Shown one piece after another: positions 8,600 through 20,540 of a stretch of 64,000 nucleotides of DNA. The stretch is taken from NCBI RefSeq assembly GCF_003253705.1, contig NZ_QKYU01000011.1:1-64000 (forward strand). Reading direction: 5' to 3'. The number at the start of each line of letters is the position of its first letter. Position 1 is the stretch's first letter. The position numbers were made by a program, and so were the translations under genes. Origin of the DNA: Humitalea rosea. GTDB lineage: Bacteria > Pseudomonadota > Alphaproteobacteria > Acetobacterales > Acetobacteraceae. The notes under the pieces are model-generated. The model was not told the origin of the DNA, did no database searches, and worked only from the letters and a program-made list of their open reading frames with translations.

Positions 8600-9438
8600 C
8601 GGCACCGCGGCTGGTCCGCTTCGCCGCGCGCGACGGGCTGCCGCTGGCCGCATACGACTGGGCGGGGCCGGAGGGGCGGACCCCGGTACTGTGCCTGCCC
8701 GGGCTCTGCCGCACGGGGATGGATTTTGCGGCCATCGCCGCCCGCAACGCCGGAATACGGCGCGTGGTCGCCATGGACTACGCGGGGCATGGCGAAAGCG
8801 GGCGGCCGGAGGAGCTTGGGCGCTACAAGCCCGAACACGCGCTGCGCGACGTGCTGGATGCCTGCGCGGCGCTGCATCTGCACCGGGCGGTGGTGGTCGG
8901 CACCTCCTTCGGCGGGCTGCTGTCGATGCTGATCGCGGTGCTGCGCCCGGCGCTGCTGCGCGGGATCGTGCTGAACGACATCGGGCCGCATATCGAGGCC
9001 GGCGGGCTGGAGCATGTGCAGGGTTTTGCCGGCACCGACCCGGCGCTCGGCTCGATGGAGGAAGCCGCCGCCTATATGGAGCGGGTGGTGCCGACGCTCG
9101 GGCTGGATGCGGCGGGCTGGCGGCGCTTCGCCGGGCTGACCTACGCCCCCGGCGAGGATGGCCGGCTGCACCCGCGCTGGGACGTCCGCATCGCCGAGGC
9201 CAGCCGCACCGGGCCGCCCGCCGATCTCTGGCAGGTCTGGCGCGGCGTGGCCGACCTGCCGGTGCTGCTGCTCTGGGGCGAGGCCAGCACCATCCTCTCC
9301 GCCGCCACGGTCGCGCGGATGCGGCGGGAGAAGCGGGGACTGCGCGTCATCTCCCTGCCCGGCATCGGCCATGCGCCGCCGCTGGAGGGGGAGGCGGCGA
9401 TGACGGCCGTGACTGGGTTCCTCGATGAGATCGATTGA
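8596..9438 (+). CDS. Alpha/beta hydrolase
   Basis: A 280-residue alpha/beta-hydrolase fold protein. It has the oxyanion segment LCLPGLCRTGMDF, the nucleophile elbow GTSFGGLL with a catalytic serine, and a likely catalytic histidine in PGIGHAPPLEGE near the C terminus. The acid residue is probably in the LLLWGEASTIL region. Substrate is unknown; the family includes esterases, lipases and peptidases. ATGA overlap with the transglycosylase gene and a 14-base overlap with pgpA indicate tight co-translation. No signal peptide, so cytoplasmic. Confidence 0.88.
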   Translation: MTAPRLVRFAARDGLPLAAYDWAGPEGRTPVLCLPGLCRTGMDFAAIAARNAGIRRVVAMDYAGHGESGRPEELGRYKPEHALRDVLDACAALHLHRAVVVGTSFGGLLSMLIAVLRPALLRGIVLNDIGPHIEAGGLEHVQGFAGTDPALGSMEEAAAYMERVVPTLGLDAAGWRRFAGLTYAPGEDGRLHPRWDVRIAEASRTGPPADLWQVWRGVADLPVLLLWGEASTILSAATVARMRREKRGLRVISLPGIGHAPPLEGEAAMTAVTGFLDEID

Positions 9439-9859
9439 AGACCGCATCGCCGCCCTTGGCGGCGTCGGGCATCTGCGCCCCGCCCCGGGCAGCTGGGGCT
9501 CGGCGGTGGTGCTGCCGATCGCCTGGGCCGGGCCGGGCGCCTGCCTGGGCCTGGCGGTGGTGCTGCTGATCGCCGGACTCTGGGCGCTGCGCGACCGGCG
9601 GGACGATCCGGGCTGGGTCGTGGTGGATGAGGGCGCGGGCCAGGCGCTGGCCCTGGCGGCCCTGCCCGCCCTCGGCGGGCTGGCGCTGCTGCCCTGGACC
9701 TTGGGTGCCTTCGCGCTGTTCCGCGCCTTCGATATCCTGAAGCCCGGCCCGATCGGCTGGGTGGACCGGCAGACGGGGGCCTGGGGCGTGATGGGAGATG
9801 ATATACTGGCCGGAGTCTTCGCCGGCGCGGCGATCATTCTGGCCCGAGGGGTGCTGTGA
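9425..9859 (+). CDS. pgpA: Phosphatidylglycerophosphatase A
   Basis: A 144-residue membrane enzyme that removes phosphate from phosphatidylglycerophosphate to form phosphatidylglycerol. Family motifs are present: GHLRPAPGSWGS near the start, VVDEGAGQ in the middle and RAFDILKPGPIGWVDR followed by GVMGDD. Hydrophobic segments between these fit the membrane-embedded PgpA topology. Length is slightly below the usual 150-170. It overlaps the hydrolase upstream and the cinA-domain gene downstream (GTGA). The pgpA-cinA neighbourhood is frequent in proteobacteria. Confidence 0.93.
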   Translation: MRSIEDRIAALGGVGHLRPAPGSWGSAVVLPIAWAGPGACLGLAVVLLIAGLWALRDRRDDPGWVVVDEGAGQALALAALPALGGLALLPWTLGAFALFRAFDILKPGPIGWVDRQTGAWGVMGDDILAGVFAGAAIILARGVL

Positions 9860-10353
9860 CCATGCTACCGCCCGAAACCCTGGCGCAGGCCCAGGCCCTG
9901 CTGACCAAGCTGCAACGGCTGGAGTTGACCCTGGCGACCGCCGAATCCTGCACCGGCGGGTTGATCGCGGGCGCGCTGACCGCCATCCCGGGCAGTTCGG
10001 CGACCCTGCTCGGCGGCTTCGTGACCTATTCCAACGCCATGAAGACCAAGCTGCTGGGCGTCTCCGAAGACATACTGGAAGGCGTCGGCGCGGTCAGCGA
10101 GGCCTGCGCGCGCGACATGGCCGCCGGGGCCTTGCAGGTGGCCAGCGCGGATATCGCCGTCTCCTGCACCGGCATCGCCGGGCCGGATGGCGGCAGCGCG
10201 GAGAAGCCGGTCGGGCTGGTGTTCATCGGCGTCGCACGGCGGGGGATGGGCACCGAGGTGAAGCGCTTCGTCTTCCCCGGCGACCGCGCCGCCATCAGGG
10301 CGGCGACGGTCGTACAGGCGCTGAAGCTGGTGGAGCGGGTCGCCGACGCCTGA
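9856..10353 (+). CDS. CinA C-terminal domain protein (nicotinamide-nucleotide amidase)
   Basis: A 165-residue protein equal to the C-terminal amidase domain of CinA, without the N-terminal MoCF-like domain. It contains ATAESCTGGLIAGALT with the catalytic serine region, GGFVTYSNAMKTKLLGV, and SCTGIAGPDGGSAEKPVGLVF. It deamidates nicotinamide mononucleotide to nicotinate mononucleotide in pyridine-nucleotide salvage (PncC type). The start is GTG at 9856 overlapping the pgpA stop, or ATG at 9862. Its stop directly abuts the stop of the convergent threonine aldolase gene, with no spacer. Confidence 0.93.
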   Translation: MTMLPPETLAQAQALLTKLQRLELTLATAESCTGGLIAGALTAIPGSSATLLGGFVTYSNAMKTKLLGVSEDILEGVGAVSEACARDMAAGALQVASADIAVSCTGIAGPDGGSAEKPVGLVFIGVARRGMGTEVKRFVFPGDRAAIRAATVVQALKLVERVADA

Positions 10354-11421
10354 TCAGGCGGCCGCCACCACCGCGCGGGCGGCGGTCAGCGCCAGCTCGA
10401 TCTGCGCCGCGCTGACATCCAGATGGGTGCAGGCGCGGACACGGCCGGCCAGGGTGCTGACCATCACCCCCTGCTGACGCATCGCGGTGGCGAATGCCTC
10501 GGCGGTCAGCCCGGCGCCGCGCGGGTCGAAGAAGACGAGGTTGGTGTCCGGCTGCTCCACCTTCATCCCCTCAAGCTGCGCCAGGCCCCGCGCCAGGGTG
10601 CGGGCATTGGTGTGATCCCCCGCCAGCCGGTCGATGTTGTGGTCAAGCGCATAGAGGCAGGCCGCGGCCGAAACCCCGCCCTGGCGCATCGAGCCGCCGA
10701 GCCGCTGCTTCCAGCGCCAGGCCTCGGAGATGAACTCGGTGCTGCCGGCCAGCACGGCGCCGAGGGGCGCCCCCAGGCCCTTGGTGAAATCCACCCAGAC
10801 ACTGTCGCAACCCGCGACCATCTCGGCGGCCGGGATGCCGGCGGCGACCACGGCATTCATCAGCCGCGCGCCATCCATATGGGTCGCGAGCCCGGCCTCA
10901 TGCCCGCGCGCCAGCACCGCATCGAGCTGCGCCTGCGGCCAGACCACGCCACCGCCGAGGTTGGCGGTCTGCTCGACCTCCAGCAGTTTCTGGGGGGGCG
11001 CGTAGCGGCTGCGGGGGCGGAGGGCGGCCTCGACCGCGGCGACGTCGAACAAGCCGCGTTCGCCGTCGAGCGGGTTCATCATGATGCCGCCGAGGGCCGC
11101 GTGATTGCCGTGCTCGCTGGTGATGATGTGGGCCAGGCGATGGGCCAGCACCTCATCCCCGGGGCGGCAATGCACCAGCAGCGCGACCACGTTGCACATG
11201 GTGCCGGAGGGCAGGAACACCGCCGCCTCCTTGCCCAGAAGCGCTGCCATGCGGTCGCAGAGCGCCCAGACGGTGGGGTCGTCGCCGTGCTGCTCGTCGC
11301 CGGTCTCGGCCGATTTCATGGCGTCCAGCATCGCCGGCGTCGGCCGGGTCTGGGTGTCGGAATAGAGGTTGACCGTGACCGGCGGCAAAGAGGGATCCGG
11401 GCGGACAGGGATGTAGGACAT
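10354..11421 (-). CDS. Low-specificity threonine aldolase
   Basis: About 355 residues, a PLP enzyme of fold type I that splits threonine or allo-threonine into glycine and acetaldehyde. NLYSDTQTRPTPAML at the N terminus, GDEQHGDDPTV, and SEHGNHAALGG fit the beta-eliminating lyase/threonine aldolase family. The PLP lysine is in WVDFTKGLGAPLG. Alternative in-frame ATG codons lie 12 and 51 bases upstream; none has a clear ribosome-binding site, so the start is tentative. It is the last minus-strand gene of the lipA-ratA side, 80 bases after ratA, and may have its own promoter. Cytoplasmic. Confidence 0.9.
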   Translation of the reverse strand: MSYIPVRPDPSLPPVTVNLYSDTQTRPTPAMLDAMKSAETGDEQHGDDPTVWALCDRMAALLGKEAAVFLPSGTMCNVVALLVHCRPGDEVLAHRLAHIITSEHGNHAALGGIMMNPLDGERGLFDVAAVEAALRPRSRYAPPQKLLEVEQTANLGGGVVWPQAQLDAVLARGHEAGLATHMDGARLMNAVVAAGIPAAEMVAGCDSVWVDFTKGLGAPLGAVLAGSTEFISEAWRWKQRLGGSMRQGGVSAAACLYALDHNIDRLAGDHTNARTLARGLAQLEGMKVEQPDTNLVFFDPRGAGLTAEAFATAMRQQGVMVSTLAGRVRACTHLDVSAAQIELALTAARAVVAAA

Positions 11422-11501
11422 GGCAGCAAGCATCGGAGGCACCCGGACATGAGGAAGCGCCAAGCTTGCCACCCGATCGGCCCGCCGTCAGCCCCACCGC
11501 A

Positions 11502-11972
11502 TCAGGTAACCGGCGCGGGCGTCCCGGAGGCGTTGGGCACCGCGCGGCCATAGAGCACGCGGGCGCGGCGCTCGAAGGCGCCAACCATCACCTTGACCGC
11601 CTCGTTGAACACGACGCCGATGACCGCCTGCAACATGCCGCTGCGGAATTCGAAATCGACGAAGAAATCGAGTTCGCAGCCCTGCGGATGCGGCCGGAAG
11701 GTCCAGGTGTTGTTCAGGTAGCGGAACGGGCCCTTCTCATAGGACACCCGCACCTGCGACGGCCGGTCGAGGGTCACGCGGGAACGAAAACTCTCGCGGA
11801 ACATCTTGAAGCCGATGGTCATGTCGGCGAGCAGTTCCGTGTCGGTATGCGACAGGACGCGCGCGCCGACGCACCAGGGCAGGAATTCCGGGTAGCGGCG
11901 GACATCCGCCACCAACTCGAACATCTGCTCCGGCGTATAGCGCAGGATGCGCTTTTCGGCATGCGTCGGCAT
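11502..11972 (-). CDS. RatA/Coq10-like ubiquinone-binding START-domain protein
   Basis: A 156-residue SRPBCC/START-fold protein. YTPEQMFELVADVRRYPEFLPWCVGARV is the family signature at residues 10-40, and DFFVDFEFRSGMLQ with VFNEAV occurs near the C terminus. Homologues bind ubiquinone (mitochondrial Coq10) or were reported as RatA ribosome-association toxins. In Alphaproteobacteria this gene very often follows lipA, as here with a two-base gap, suggesting a respiratory or housekeeping role rather than a toxin. No antitoxin gene is adjacent. Confidence 0.9.
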   Translation of the reverse strand: MPTHAEKRILRYTPEQMFELVADVRRYPEFLPWCVGARVLSHTDTELLADMTIGFKMFRESFRSRVTLDRPSQVRVSYEKGPFRYLNNTWTFRPHPQGCELDFFVDFEFRSGMLQAVIGVVFNEAVKVMVGAFERRARVLYGRAVPNASGTPAPVT

Positions 11973-11974
11973 GG

Positions 11975-12943
11975 TCAGGCCGCGAGGGACTTGAGCCGTG
12001 CCGCCCGCAGCGCCGCGAAATCACGGTCGGCGTGGTAGGAGGAGCGGGTCAGCGGCGTCGCCGAAACCAGCAGGAAGCCCTTGGCTCGCGCCATGGCGGC
12101 GTAATCGTCGAATTCCGCCGGCGGCACGAAGCGGTCCACCGCGGCGTGTTTGACGGTCGGCTGCAGATACTGGCCGATGGTGAGGAAATCGACCTCGGCG
12201 CTGCGCAGATCATCCATCACCTGCAGCACTTCGCCGCGCTGTTCACCCAGACCCACCATGATGCCGGATTTGGTGAAGATGGTCGGGTCCAACTCCTTCA
12301 CCTGGTCCAGCAGCCGCAGGGAGTGGAAGTAGCGGGCGCCGGGGCGGATGGTGGGATACAGACGGGGCACGGTTTCGAGGTTGTGGTTGAACACATCCGG
12401 CCGCGCCGCGACCACGACCTCCAGCGCCCCGTCTTTCCGCAAAAAATCGGGCGTCAGGATTTCGATGGTGGTCTCGGGCGTGGCATTGCGGATCGCGGCG
12501 ATGGTCTGGGCGAAATGCAGCGCGCCGCCGTCCTTCAGGTCGTCGCGGTCCACGCTGGTGATGACGACATGGCGCAGCCCGAGCTTGGCGACGGCGTCAC
12601 CGACCCGGCGCGGCTCATCGGTGTCCAAGGGGTTCGGCATCCCCGTCGCGACGTTGCAGAAGGCGCAGGCGCGGGTGCAGGTCTCGCCCATGATCATCAT
12701 GGTGGCGTGGCGCTGGGACCAGCACTCGCCGATGTTCGGGCAGGCGGCTTCCTCGCAGACCGTGACCAGCCGGTTCTCCCGCATCAGGGCGCGGGTCTCA
12801 TGGTAGATCGGATGCGTCGGCGCCTTCACCCGGATCCAATCCGGCTTGCGCTGGATGGGGTTGTCCGGGCGCGCGGCCTTCTCCGGGTGCCGTTCGGCCC
12901 CGGTCCGGGCTTGGCTGTGGTTGATCTCGATGCGCGTGGCCAT
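11975..12943 (-). CDS. lipA: Lipoyl synthase
   Basis: A 322-residue radical-SAM enzyme that inserts two sulfurs into the octanoyl chain on lipoyl domains. Both iron-sulfur clusters are represented: [12 protein letters not shown] for the auxiliary cluster and [10 protein letters not shown] for the radical-SAM CxxxCxxC. The C-terminal RSSYHAD segment, which ligates the auxiliary cluster through serine, is intact. It sits four bases downstream of lpdA at the end of the pyruvate dehydrogenase operon, so the complex and the enzyme that lipoylates its E1-beta and E2 subunits are co-expressed. Confidence 0.97.
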   Translation of the reverse strand: MATRIEINHSQARTGAERHPEKAARPDNPIQRKPDWIRVKAPTHPIYHETRALMRENRLVTVCEEAACPNIGECWSQRHATMMIMGETCTRACAFCNVATGMPNPLDTDEPRRVGDAVAKLGLRHVVITSVDRDDLKDGGALHFAQTIAAIRNATPETTIEILTPDFLRKDGALEVVVAARPDVFNHNLETVPRLYPTIRPGARYFHSLRLLDQVKELDPTIFTKSGIMVGLGEQRGEVLQVMDDLRSAEVDFLTIGQYLQPTVKHAAVDRFVPPAEFDDYAAMARAKGFLLVSATPLTRSSYHADRDFAALRAARLKSLAA

Positions 12944-12947
12944 GGCG

Positions 12948-14342
12948 CTAGATGTGGATCACACGGCCATAGGCATCAAGCACCGACTCATGCATGGTTT
13001 CCGAGACCGTGGGATGCGGGAATACCGTGTGCATCAACTCGGCTTCCGTGGATTCGAGGGTGCGGGCGATGACATAGCCCTGGATCAGCTCGGTCACCTC
13101 CGGCCCGACCATGTGGGCGCCCAAAAGCTCGCCGGTCTTGGCATCGAAGACGGTCTTCACCAGGCCTTCCGGCTCGCCCATGGCGATGGCCTTGCCATTG
13201 CCGATGAAGGGGAAGCAGCCGACCTTCACATCGAAGCCCTTGGCGCGGGCCGCGGCCTCGGTCAGCCCGACCGAAGCAACCTGCGGGCGGCAATAGGTGC
13301 AGCCGGGGATGTTCAGCACATCCATCGGATGCGGATGCAGCCCGGCGATGGCCTCGACGCAGATCACCCCCTCATGGCTCGCCTTATGGGCCAGCCAGGG
13401 CGGGCCGGTCAGGTCGCCGATGGCGTAGATCCCGGGCTCGCCGGTGCGGCCCATGGGGTCGGTGACGACATGGGTGCGCTCGACGACGACCTTGGTGCCC
13501 TCAAGCCCGATGCCCTCGACATTGCCGACGATGCCGACGGCGGAGATAAGGCGGTCGGCCTTGATCTCCATGACCTTGCCGCCATGTTCGACCACGGCGG
13601 TCACGTCATCCGCGCCCTTGCGCACGCCTTGGACCTTGGCGCCGGTCAGCACGGTCATGCCCTGCTTCTCGAAGGCCTTGTGGACGAAGGCGCCGATCTC
13701 GGCGTCCTCGACCGGCAGGATGCGGTCCATCACCTCGATGAGCGTCACCTCGGAGCCCATGTTCTGGTAGAAGGAGGCGAACTCCGCCCCGATGGCGCCC
13801 GAGCCGATGACGATCAGCTTCTTGGGCAGCGCCGTCGGCGTCATCGCCTCGCGATAGGTCCAGATCAGCTTGCCATCCGCCTCGATGCCCGGAATGGTGC
13901 GGGCGCGGGCGCCGGTGGCGAGGAGGATGTGCTTGGCTTCCAGGTCGGCGACCGGCTTGCCGCCCTTGGTGACCTTCAACTTGCCAGGGCCGGCCAGGGC
14001 GCCGTCACCGTCGTAAACGGTGATCTTGTTCTTCTTCATCAGGAACTTCACGCCGCCCGAAAGCTGGCTCGCGACCCCGCGCGAGCGCTTCACCACCTTG
14101 GCGAAGTCGAAGCGGATATTGTCGGCGGCGAAGCCATAGGCATCCAGCGTGTGGAGCAGATGGTTGATTTCCGAGGCGCGCAGCAACGCCTTGGTCGGGA
14201 TGCAGCCCCAGTTGAGGCAGATGCCGCCGAGGTTTTCCCGCTCGACCAGCGCCACCTTCATCTTGAGCTGCGCGGCACGGATCGCGGCGACATAGCCGCC
14301 GGGCCCGCTGCCGACCACGATGAGGTCATAGGTCTCGGCCAT
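12948..14342 (-). CDS. lpdA: Dihydrolipoyl dehydrogenase (E3)
   Basis: A 464-residue flavoprotein that reoxidises dihydrolipoamide with NAD. Seen are the FAD-binding [12 protein letters not shown], the redox disulfide [16 protein letters not shown], the NAD-binding [14 protein letters not shown], the second FAD motif [11 protein letters not shown], and the C-terminal active-site HPTVSE with its histidine-glutamate pair. The start at 14342 overlaps the stop of the GNAT gene by one base; a longer reading would run into that gene. It is the E3 of the pyruvate dehydrogenase complex encoded by this operon. Confidence 0.97.
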   Translation of the reverse strand: MAETYDLIVVGSGPGGYVAAIRAAQLKMKVALVERENLGGICLNWGCIPTKALLRASEINHLLHTLDAYGFAADNIRFDFAKVVKRSRGVASQLSGGVKFLMKKNKITVYDGDGALAGPGKLKVTKGGKPVADLEAKHILLATGARARTIPGIEADGKLIWTYREAMTPTALPKKLIVIGSGAIGAEFASFYQNMGSEVTLIEVMDRILPVEDAEIGAFVHKAFEKQGMTVLTGAKVQGVRKGADDVTAVVEHGGKVMEIKADRLISAVGIVGNVEGIGLEGTKVVVERTHVVTDPMGRTGEPGIYAIGDLTGPPWLAHKASHEGVICVEAIAGLHPHPMDVLNIPGCTYCRPQVASVGLTEAAARAKGFDVKVGCFPFIGNGKAIAMGEPEGLVKTVFDAKTGELLGAHMVGPEVTELIQGYVIARTLESTEAELMHTVFPHPTVSETMHESVLDAYGRVIHI

Positions 14343-14830
14343 CACGCCGCCTCCGCTGCCAAGGTGAGGAGCGCGTCGCCGGCCAGGCGCCGCGTGATCC
14401 ATGCGTTCATGCTTGTGGCGCCCATCGCGTCATAGGTCGCGATGGCGGGCTTGTTCCAATCGAGCACATTCCAACTCAGGCGACCCCCGCCCTCGGCCAG
14501 GGTCTCGGCCGCGAGGCGGGCGATCAGCGCGCGCGCGATGCCGCGGCGGCGGAAGGCCGGATCGACCCAGAGATCCTCCAGCCAGCGGCCGGGCCGTGCC
14601 TGGAAGGTGGAGAAGGTCCAGTGGTAGAGCGCGAAGCCGGCCGGCACGCCATCGGCTTCGGCGATCAGGCAGCCGGCGCGGCGGGGGTCGCCGAAGAGGG
14701 CGGCGTGGAAATCGGCATCGGTGCCGACCGCCTCATGCGACAGTTTTTCGTAGGCCGCCAGGGCGCGGACAAAGCCCGCGACCACCGGCACATCGGCCGG
14801 GGCGGCATCGCGGATCACGAGCCCGGACAT
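14342..14830 (-). CDS. GNAT family N-acetyltransferase
   Basis: A 162-residue acetyltransferase. It starts GLVIRDAAPADVPVV, has the acetyl-CoA pyrophosphate loop in LWVDPAFRRRGIARALIARL, and ends with the NKPAIATYDAMGA block of the GNAT fold. It resembles diamine or small-amine acetyltransferases by overall pattern, but the substrate is not certain. It is inserted between pdhC and lpdA with one-base and 14-base junctions, so it is co-translated with the pyruvate dehydrogenase genes. That position suggests use of the acetyl-CoA produced, or regulation of the complex by acetylation; both ideas are inference. Confidence 0.88.
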   Translation of the reverse strand: MSGLVIRDAAPADVPVVAGFVRALAAYEKLSHEAVGTDADFHAALFGDPRRAGCLIAEADGVPAGFALYHWTFSTFQARPGRWLEDLWVDPAFRRRGIARALIARLAAETLAEGGGRLSWNVLDWNKPAIATYDAMGATSMNAWITRRLAGDALLTLAAEAA

Positions 14831-14844
14831 CAGCCGGGGCTGGG

Positions 14845-16134
14845 TCACAGCATCAGGCTCAGCGGGTCTTCCATCACGCCCTTGAAGGCGGCGATCCATT
14901 CCGCCGCCAGCGCGCCATCGATCACCCGGTGATCCACCGAAAGCGTGCAGGTCATCACCGTGGCGATGGCCAGCGCGCCGTTCTTCACCACGGGGCGCTG
15001 CTGCCCGGCCGAGACGGCCAGGATGCCGCCCTGCGGCGGGTTGATGATCGCCGAGAAATCCGAGACGCCATACATCCCCATATTGGAGATGGAGAAGCCG
15101 CCGCCCTGGAACTCCTCGGGCTTCAGCTTGCCGGTCTTGGCCCGCGCGGCGAGGTCCTTCATCTCCGCGCTGATGGTGGCCAGACCCTTGCGGTCGGCCT
15201 GGCGGACGATCGGGGTGATCAACCCATCGGGGATGGAGACGGCGACCGAGATATCCACGTCGTGGAACTGCAGGATCGCATCCTCGGTCCAGGCCGCGTT
15301 GACGCCGGGGAATTTCCGGAGCGTGGCGGCGACGGCCTTGATGACCAGATCATTAACCGAGAGCTTGAAGGCGCCGGGGCCCTCCTTCGGGCTCTTGGCA
15401 TTGAGGTCGGCGCGCAGCTTCAGCGCGGCGTCGATCTCGATATCCATCGTCACGTAGAAATGCGGGATGGTCTGTTTGGACTCCGACAGGCGCCGGGCGA
15501 TGATTTTTCGCATGGTGCTGTTGGGCACCGCGGTATGCGGGGCGGTGATCGCGATCGACGCGGGCTTGGGCGCCGGGGCGGCCGGAGTTGGAGCGGCCGG
15601 AGCCGGGGCGGCGGGTGCCGGCGCGGCGGCGGCGGCCGGGGCGGGCTTGGCCAGCGCGGCTTCGACATCCGCCTTCACGATCCGCCCCTGCGGGCCGGAC
15701 CCCGTCACGGCGTCGAGCGAGAGCCCCGCCTGCGTCGCCATGCGGCGCGCGAGTGGCGAGGCGAAGACGCGATGATCCCCCGAGGCCGGCGCAGGCGCCG
15801 GGGCGGCGGCAGGCGCCGCGGCCGCCGGGGCGGTCACGACGGTGGGGGCCGCGGCTGCTGCCGGCGCCGCGGCGCCATCCGGCACCGCCTCGCCCGCATC
15901 CACCAGCACGGCGATGGGGTCGTTGACCTTCACCCCGGCCGTGCCGTCCGCGACCAGGATCTTGCCGAGGATGCCTTCATCGACGGCTTCCACTTCCATC
16001 GTGGCCTTGTCCGTCTCGATCTCGGCGATGATGTCGCCCGCCTTGACGGCCTCGCCTTCCTTCTTGAGCCAGCGCGCCAGCGTGCCCTCGGTCATGGTGG
16101 GGCTCAGCGCCGGCATCAGGATATTGGTCGCCAT
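14845..16134 (-). CDS. pdhC: Pyruvate dehydrogenase E2, dihydrolipoamide acetyltransferase
   Basis: A 429-residue E2 core protein. One lipoyl domain (residues 1-80) carries the lipoylation lysine in [13 protein letters not shown]. An alanine-proline-rich linker and an E3/E1-binding domain ([17 protein letters not shown], then [17 protein letters not shown]) follow. A second Ala-Pro linker leads to the catalytic acyltransferase domain ending with [14 protein letters not shown], which holds the catalytic histidine and aspartate. It forms the multimeric core transferring acetyl groups to CoA. It lies 13 bases after pdhB. One lipoyl domain is typical of alphaproteobacterial E2. Confidence 0.97.
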   Translation of the reverse strand: MATNILMPALSPTMTEGTLARWLKKEGEAVKAGDIIAEIETDKATMEVEAVDEGILGKILVADGTAGVKVNDPIAVLVDAGEAVPDGAAAPAAAAAPTVVTAPAAAAPAAAPAPAPASGDHRVFASPLARRMATQAGLSLDAVTGSGPQGRIVKADVEAALAKPAPAAAAAPAPAAPAPAAPTPAAPAPKPASIAITAPHTAVPNSTMRKIIARRLSESKQTIPHFYVTMDIEIDAALKLRADLNAKSPKEGPGAFKLSVNDLVIKAVAATLRKFPGVNAAWTEDAILQFHDVDISVAVSIPDGLITPIVRQADRKGLATISAEMKDLAARAKTGKLKPEEFQGGGFSISNMGMYGVSDFSAIINPPQGGILAVSAGQQRPVVKNGALAIATVMTCTLSVDHRVIDGALAAEWIAAFKGVMEDPLSLML

Positions 16135-16147
16135 GGGTTCGCCCCCC

Positions 16148-17500
<1,353 letters not shown>

Positions 17501-17504
17501 GGGC

Positions 17505-18548
17505 TTAGGCCTCCACCAGAATATCGGTCCAGAGTTCGCTTTCCGGCGGCTCGGGGCTCTTCTGGGCGAAGTCGGCGGCCTCGGCCACGATGCCCTTCAC
17601 CTCGTCGTCGATCGTCTTCAGCTCGGCCTCGGCGGTGCCTCCGGCCAGCAGCAGCGTGCGCAGCGTCTCGATGCAGTCATGCTGCTCGCGCATCTTCTGC
17701 ACTTCCTCGCGGGTGCGGTACTTCGCGGGGTCGGACATGGAATGGCCGCGATAGCGGTAGGTCTTCATCTCCAGCAGGTACGGGCCGTTGCCGGCGCGGC
17801 AATGCGCGACCGCGCGGCTGCCCGCCTCATGCACCGCCTGCACGCTCATGCCATCGACCTGCTCGCCGGGGATGCCCCAGGGCGCGCCGTTCTTGGACAG
17901 GTCGCGGGAGGCCGAGGCGCGCTCGACGCTGGTGCCCATGCCGTAGCGGTTGTTCTCGATCACGTAGACGCAGGGCAGCTTCATCAGCGCCGCGAGGTTC
18001 ATGCTCTCGAAGACCTGGCCCTGGTTGGACGCGCCTTCCCCGAAGTAGGTGATCGCGACGTTCTCATTGGACCGGTACATGTTGCTGAAGGCGAGGCCGG
18101 TGCCGAGGCTGACCTGCGCGCCCACGATGCCATGCCCGCCGAAGAAGCCCTTCTCCCGGCTGAACATGTGCATGGAGCCACCCTTGCCCTTGGAATAGCC
18201 GCCGATGCGCCCGGTCAGCTCGGCCATCACGCCGCGCGCCTCCATGCCGGTGGCCAGCATGTGGCCATGGTCGCGATAGGAGGTGATGACCTGGTCGCCC
18301 TCGGTCAGGCACATCTGCATGCCGACCACCACGGCCTCCTGGCCGATGTAGAGGTGGCAGAAGCCGCCGATCAGGCCCATGCCGTAAAGCTGGCCCGCCT
18401 TCTCCTCGAAGCGGCGGATCAGCAGCATGTCGCGATAGGCCCGGATCAGCAGCGCCGAATCCGTCGGCGCCTTTTCGGCAGCCCTGCCGCGGCGCCTCGT
18501 GGCGGTATCGCTGGTGGCGGTGGGGCTGGCTTTGGCGCTTCGGGCCAT
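17505..18548 (-). CDS. pdhA: Pyruvate dehydrogenase E1 alpha subunit
   Basis: A 347-residue thiamine-diphosphate enzyme subunit that decarboxylates pyruvate. It shows [46 protein letters not shown] and the [15 protein letters not shown] phosphorylation-loop homologue. The thiamine-diphosphate/Mg motif reads GEGASNQGQ rather than the usual GDGA. The start at 18548 has GGAGA six bases upstream; longer reading frames run into the upstream intergenic region. It is the first gene of the pdhA-pdhB-pdhC-GNAT-lpdA-lipA-ratA operon, with about 140 bases of leader behind the ftsB terminator. Confidence 0.95.
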   Translation of the reverse strand: MARSAKASPTATSDTATRRRGRAAEKAPTDSALLIRAYRDMLLIRRFEEKAGQLYGMGLIGGFCHLYIGQEAVVVGMQMCLTEGDQVITSYRDHGHMLATGMEARGVMAELTGRIGGYSKGKGGSMHMFSREKGFFGGHGIVGAQVSLGTGLAFSNMYRSNENVAITYFGEGASNQGQVFESMNLAALMKLPCVYVIENNRYGMGTSVERASASRDLSKNGAPWGIPGEQVDGMSVQAVHEAGSRAVAHCRAGNGPYLLEMKTYRYRGHSMSDPAKYRTREEVQKMREQHDCIETLRTLLLAGGTAEAELKTIDDEVKGIVAEAADFAQKSPEPPESELWTDILVEA

Positions 18549-18692
18549 GCGGCTCTCCGTTGAAGGCCCCAGGACCACCACGGTCCGGGAAGTGTGGCGA
18601 TGGCGCAACGCAGCGCCGGAGCTGACAGGTAGGCTGCGACCGTCGCCCGCGCAAGCGGTCTCGATGTGCGGGAAAGCCTTGTGCTGCAACGC

Positions 18693-18727
18693 AAAATGGC
18701 AGTTAACCGAATACTGGTTAACTGCCA
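18693..18727 (-). terminator. Rho-independent terminator after ftsB
   Basis: On the minus strand TGGCAGTTAACC and GGTTAACTGCCA form a perfect 12-bp stem with a 7-base loop, followed at once by TTTT. It lies 15 bases after the ftsB stop and before the pdhA leader, so it should separate the eno-ftsB and pdh transcription units. The stem is AT-richer than everything around it. An operator palindrome is the alternative reading. Confidence 0.75.
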
Positions 18728-18742
18728 GGATGCGGCCCGGAC

Positions 18743-19063
18743 CTAACCGCCGGAGGGACGCAGGGGGACAACGATCTCATCGGGCCGCACATAGTTCAGA
18801 AGTGTGCGCGCACGCTCATCCAATTGATCCGCATCGATCCGATCGCCACGGAATCCCGCAACGCGGCGCTCCAGCGTGTCCTGCTCCGCCTGGGCATCGG
18901 CCAGCCAGCCCCGCGCCGTCACGATTTCGGCCATGCGGGCCTCGCGGGCATCGAGGCCGCGCGCGCCGTTGAAGGTGTGCCAGACGAAGAAGCCGCCGAT
19001 CGCCAGCCCGAACAGGGGCAGGGTCAGCAACCGCACCGCGCGCATCATGAACCGTCGCATCAT
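18743..19063 (-). CDS. ftsB: FtsB/DivIC-family septum formation protein
   Basis: About 106 residues. A single membrane helix near the N terminus (LLTLPLFGLAIGGFFVWHTF) is followed by a short coiled coil (ARMAEIVTARGWLADAQAEQ) and a C-terminal segment DQLDERARTLLNYVRPDEIVV. This is the septum-formation-initiator layout of FtsB, which joins FtsL and FtsQ in the divisome. GGAGGGG directly before the double ATG supports the start at 19063 or 19060. It follows eno, the classical eno-ftsB order, and is closed by a hairpin terminator. Confidence 0.9.
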   Translation of the reverse strand: MMRRFMMRAVRLLTLPLFGLAIGGFFVWHTFNGARGLDAREARMAEIVTARGWLADAQAEQDTLERRVAGFRGDRIDADQLDERARTLLNYVRPDEIVVPLRPSGG

Positions 19064-19130
19064 CCCCTCCGAGCCGCCGCACCGGTATACACGCGGCGAC
19101 TCGGCGCGAACAACCGCCGCGTGCAGCGCC

Positions 19131-20480
<1,350 letters not shown>

Positions 20481-20504
20481 TTACGCTGCACTGCAAAAAG
20501 CCAC

Positions 20505-20533
20505 TTGCATACGAGCAATCGCCCGCCTAAATA
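20505..20533 (+). promoter_or_regulatory. Sigma-70-type promoter of the alpha-r8 sRNA
   Basis: TTGCAT at 20505-20510 and TAAATA at 20528-20533 are separated by exactly 17 bases, giving a predicted start near 20540-20541. That is precisely where the first RNA hairpin begins. The AT content of the boxes stands out from the surrounding high-GC DNA. Confidence 0.8.
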
Positions 20534-20540
20534 GGCCTTG

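Noticed and set aside
11502-11972. RatA toxin of a toxin-antitoxin pair
   Set aside because: No RatB-like partner is adjacent; the lipA-linked position is the usual alphaproteobacterial Coq10-like gene.
12846-14435. 529-codon plus-strand open frame across lpdA
   Set aside because: It is the shadow of lpdA; all lpdA motifs are intact on the other strand.
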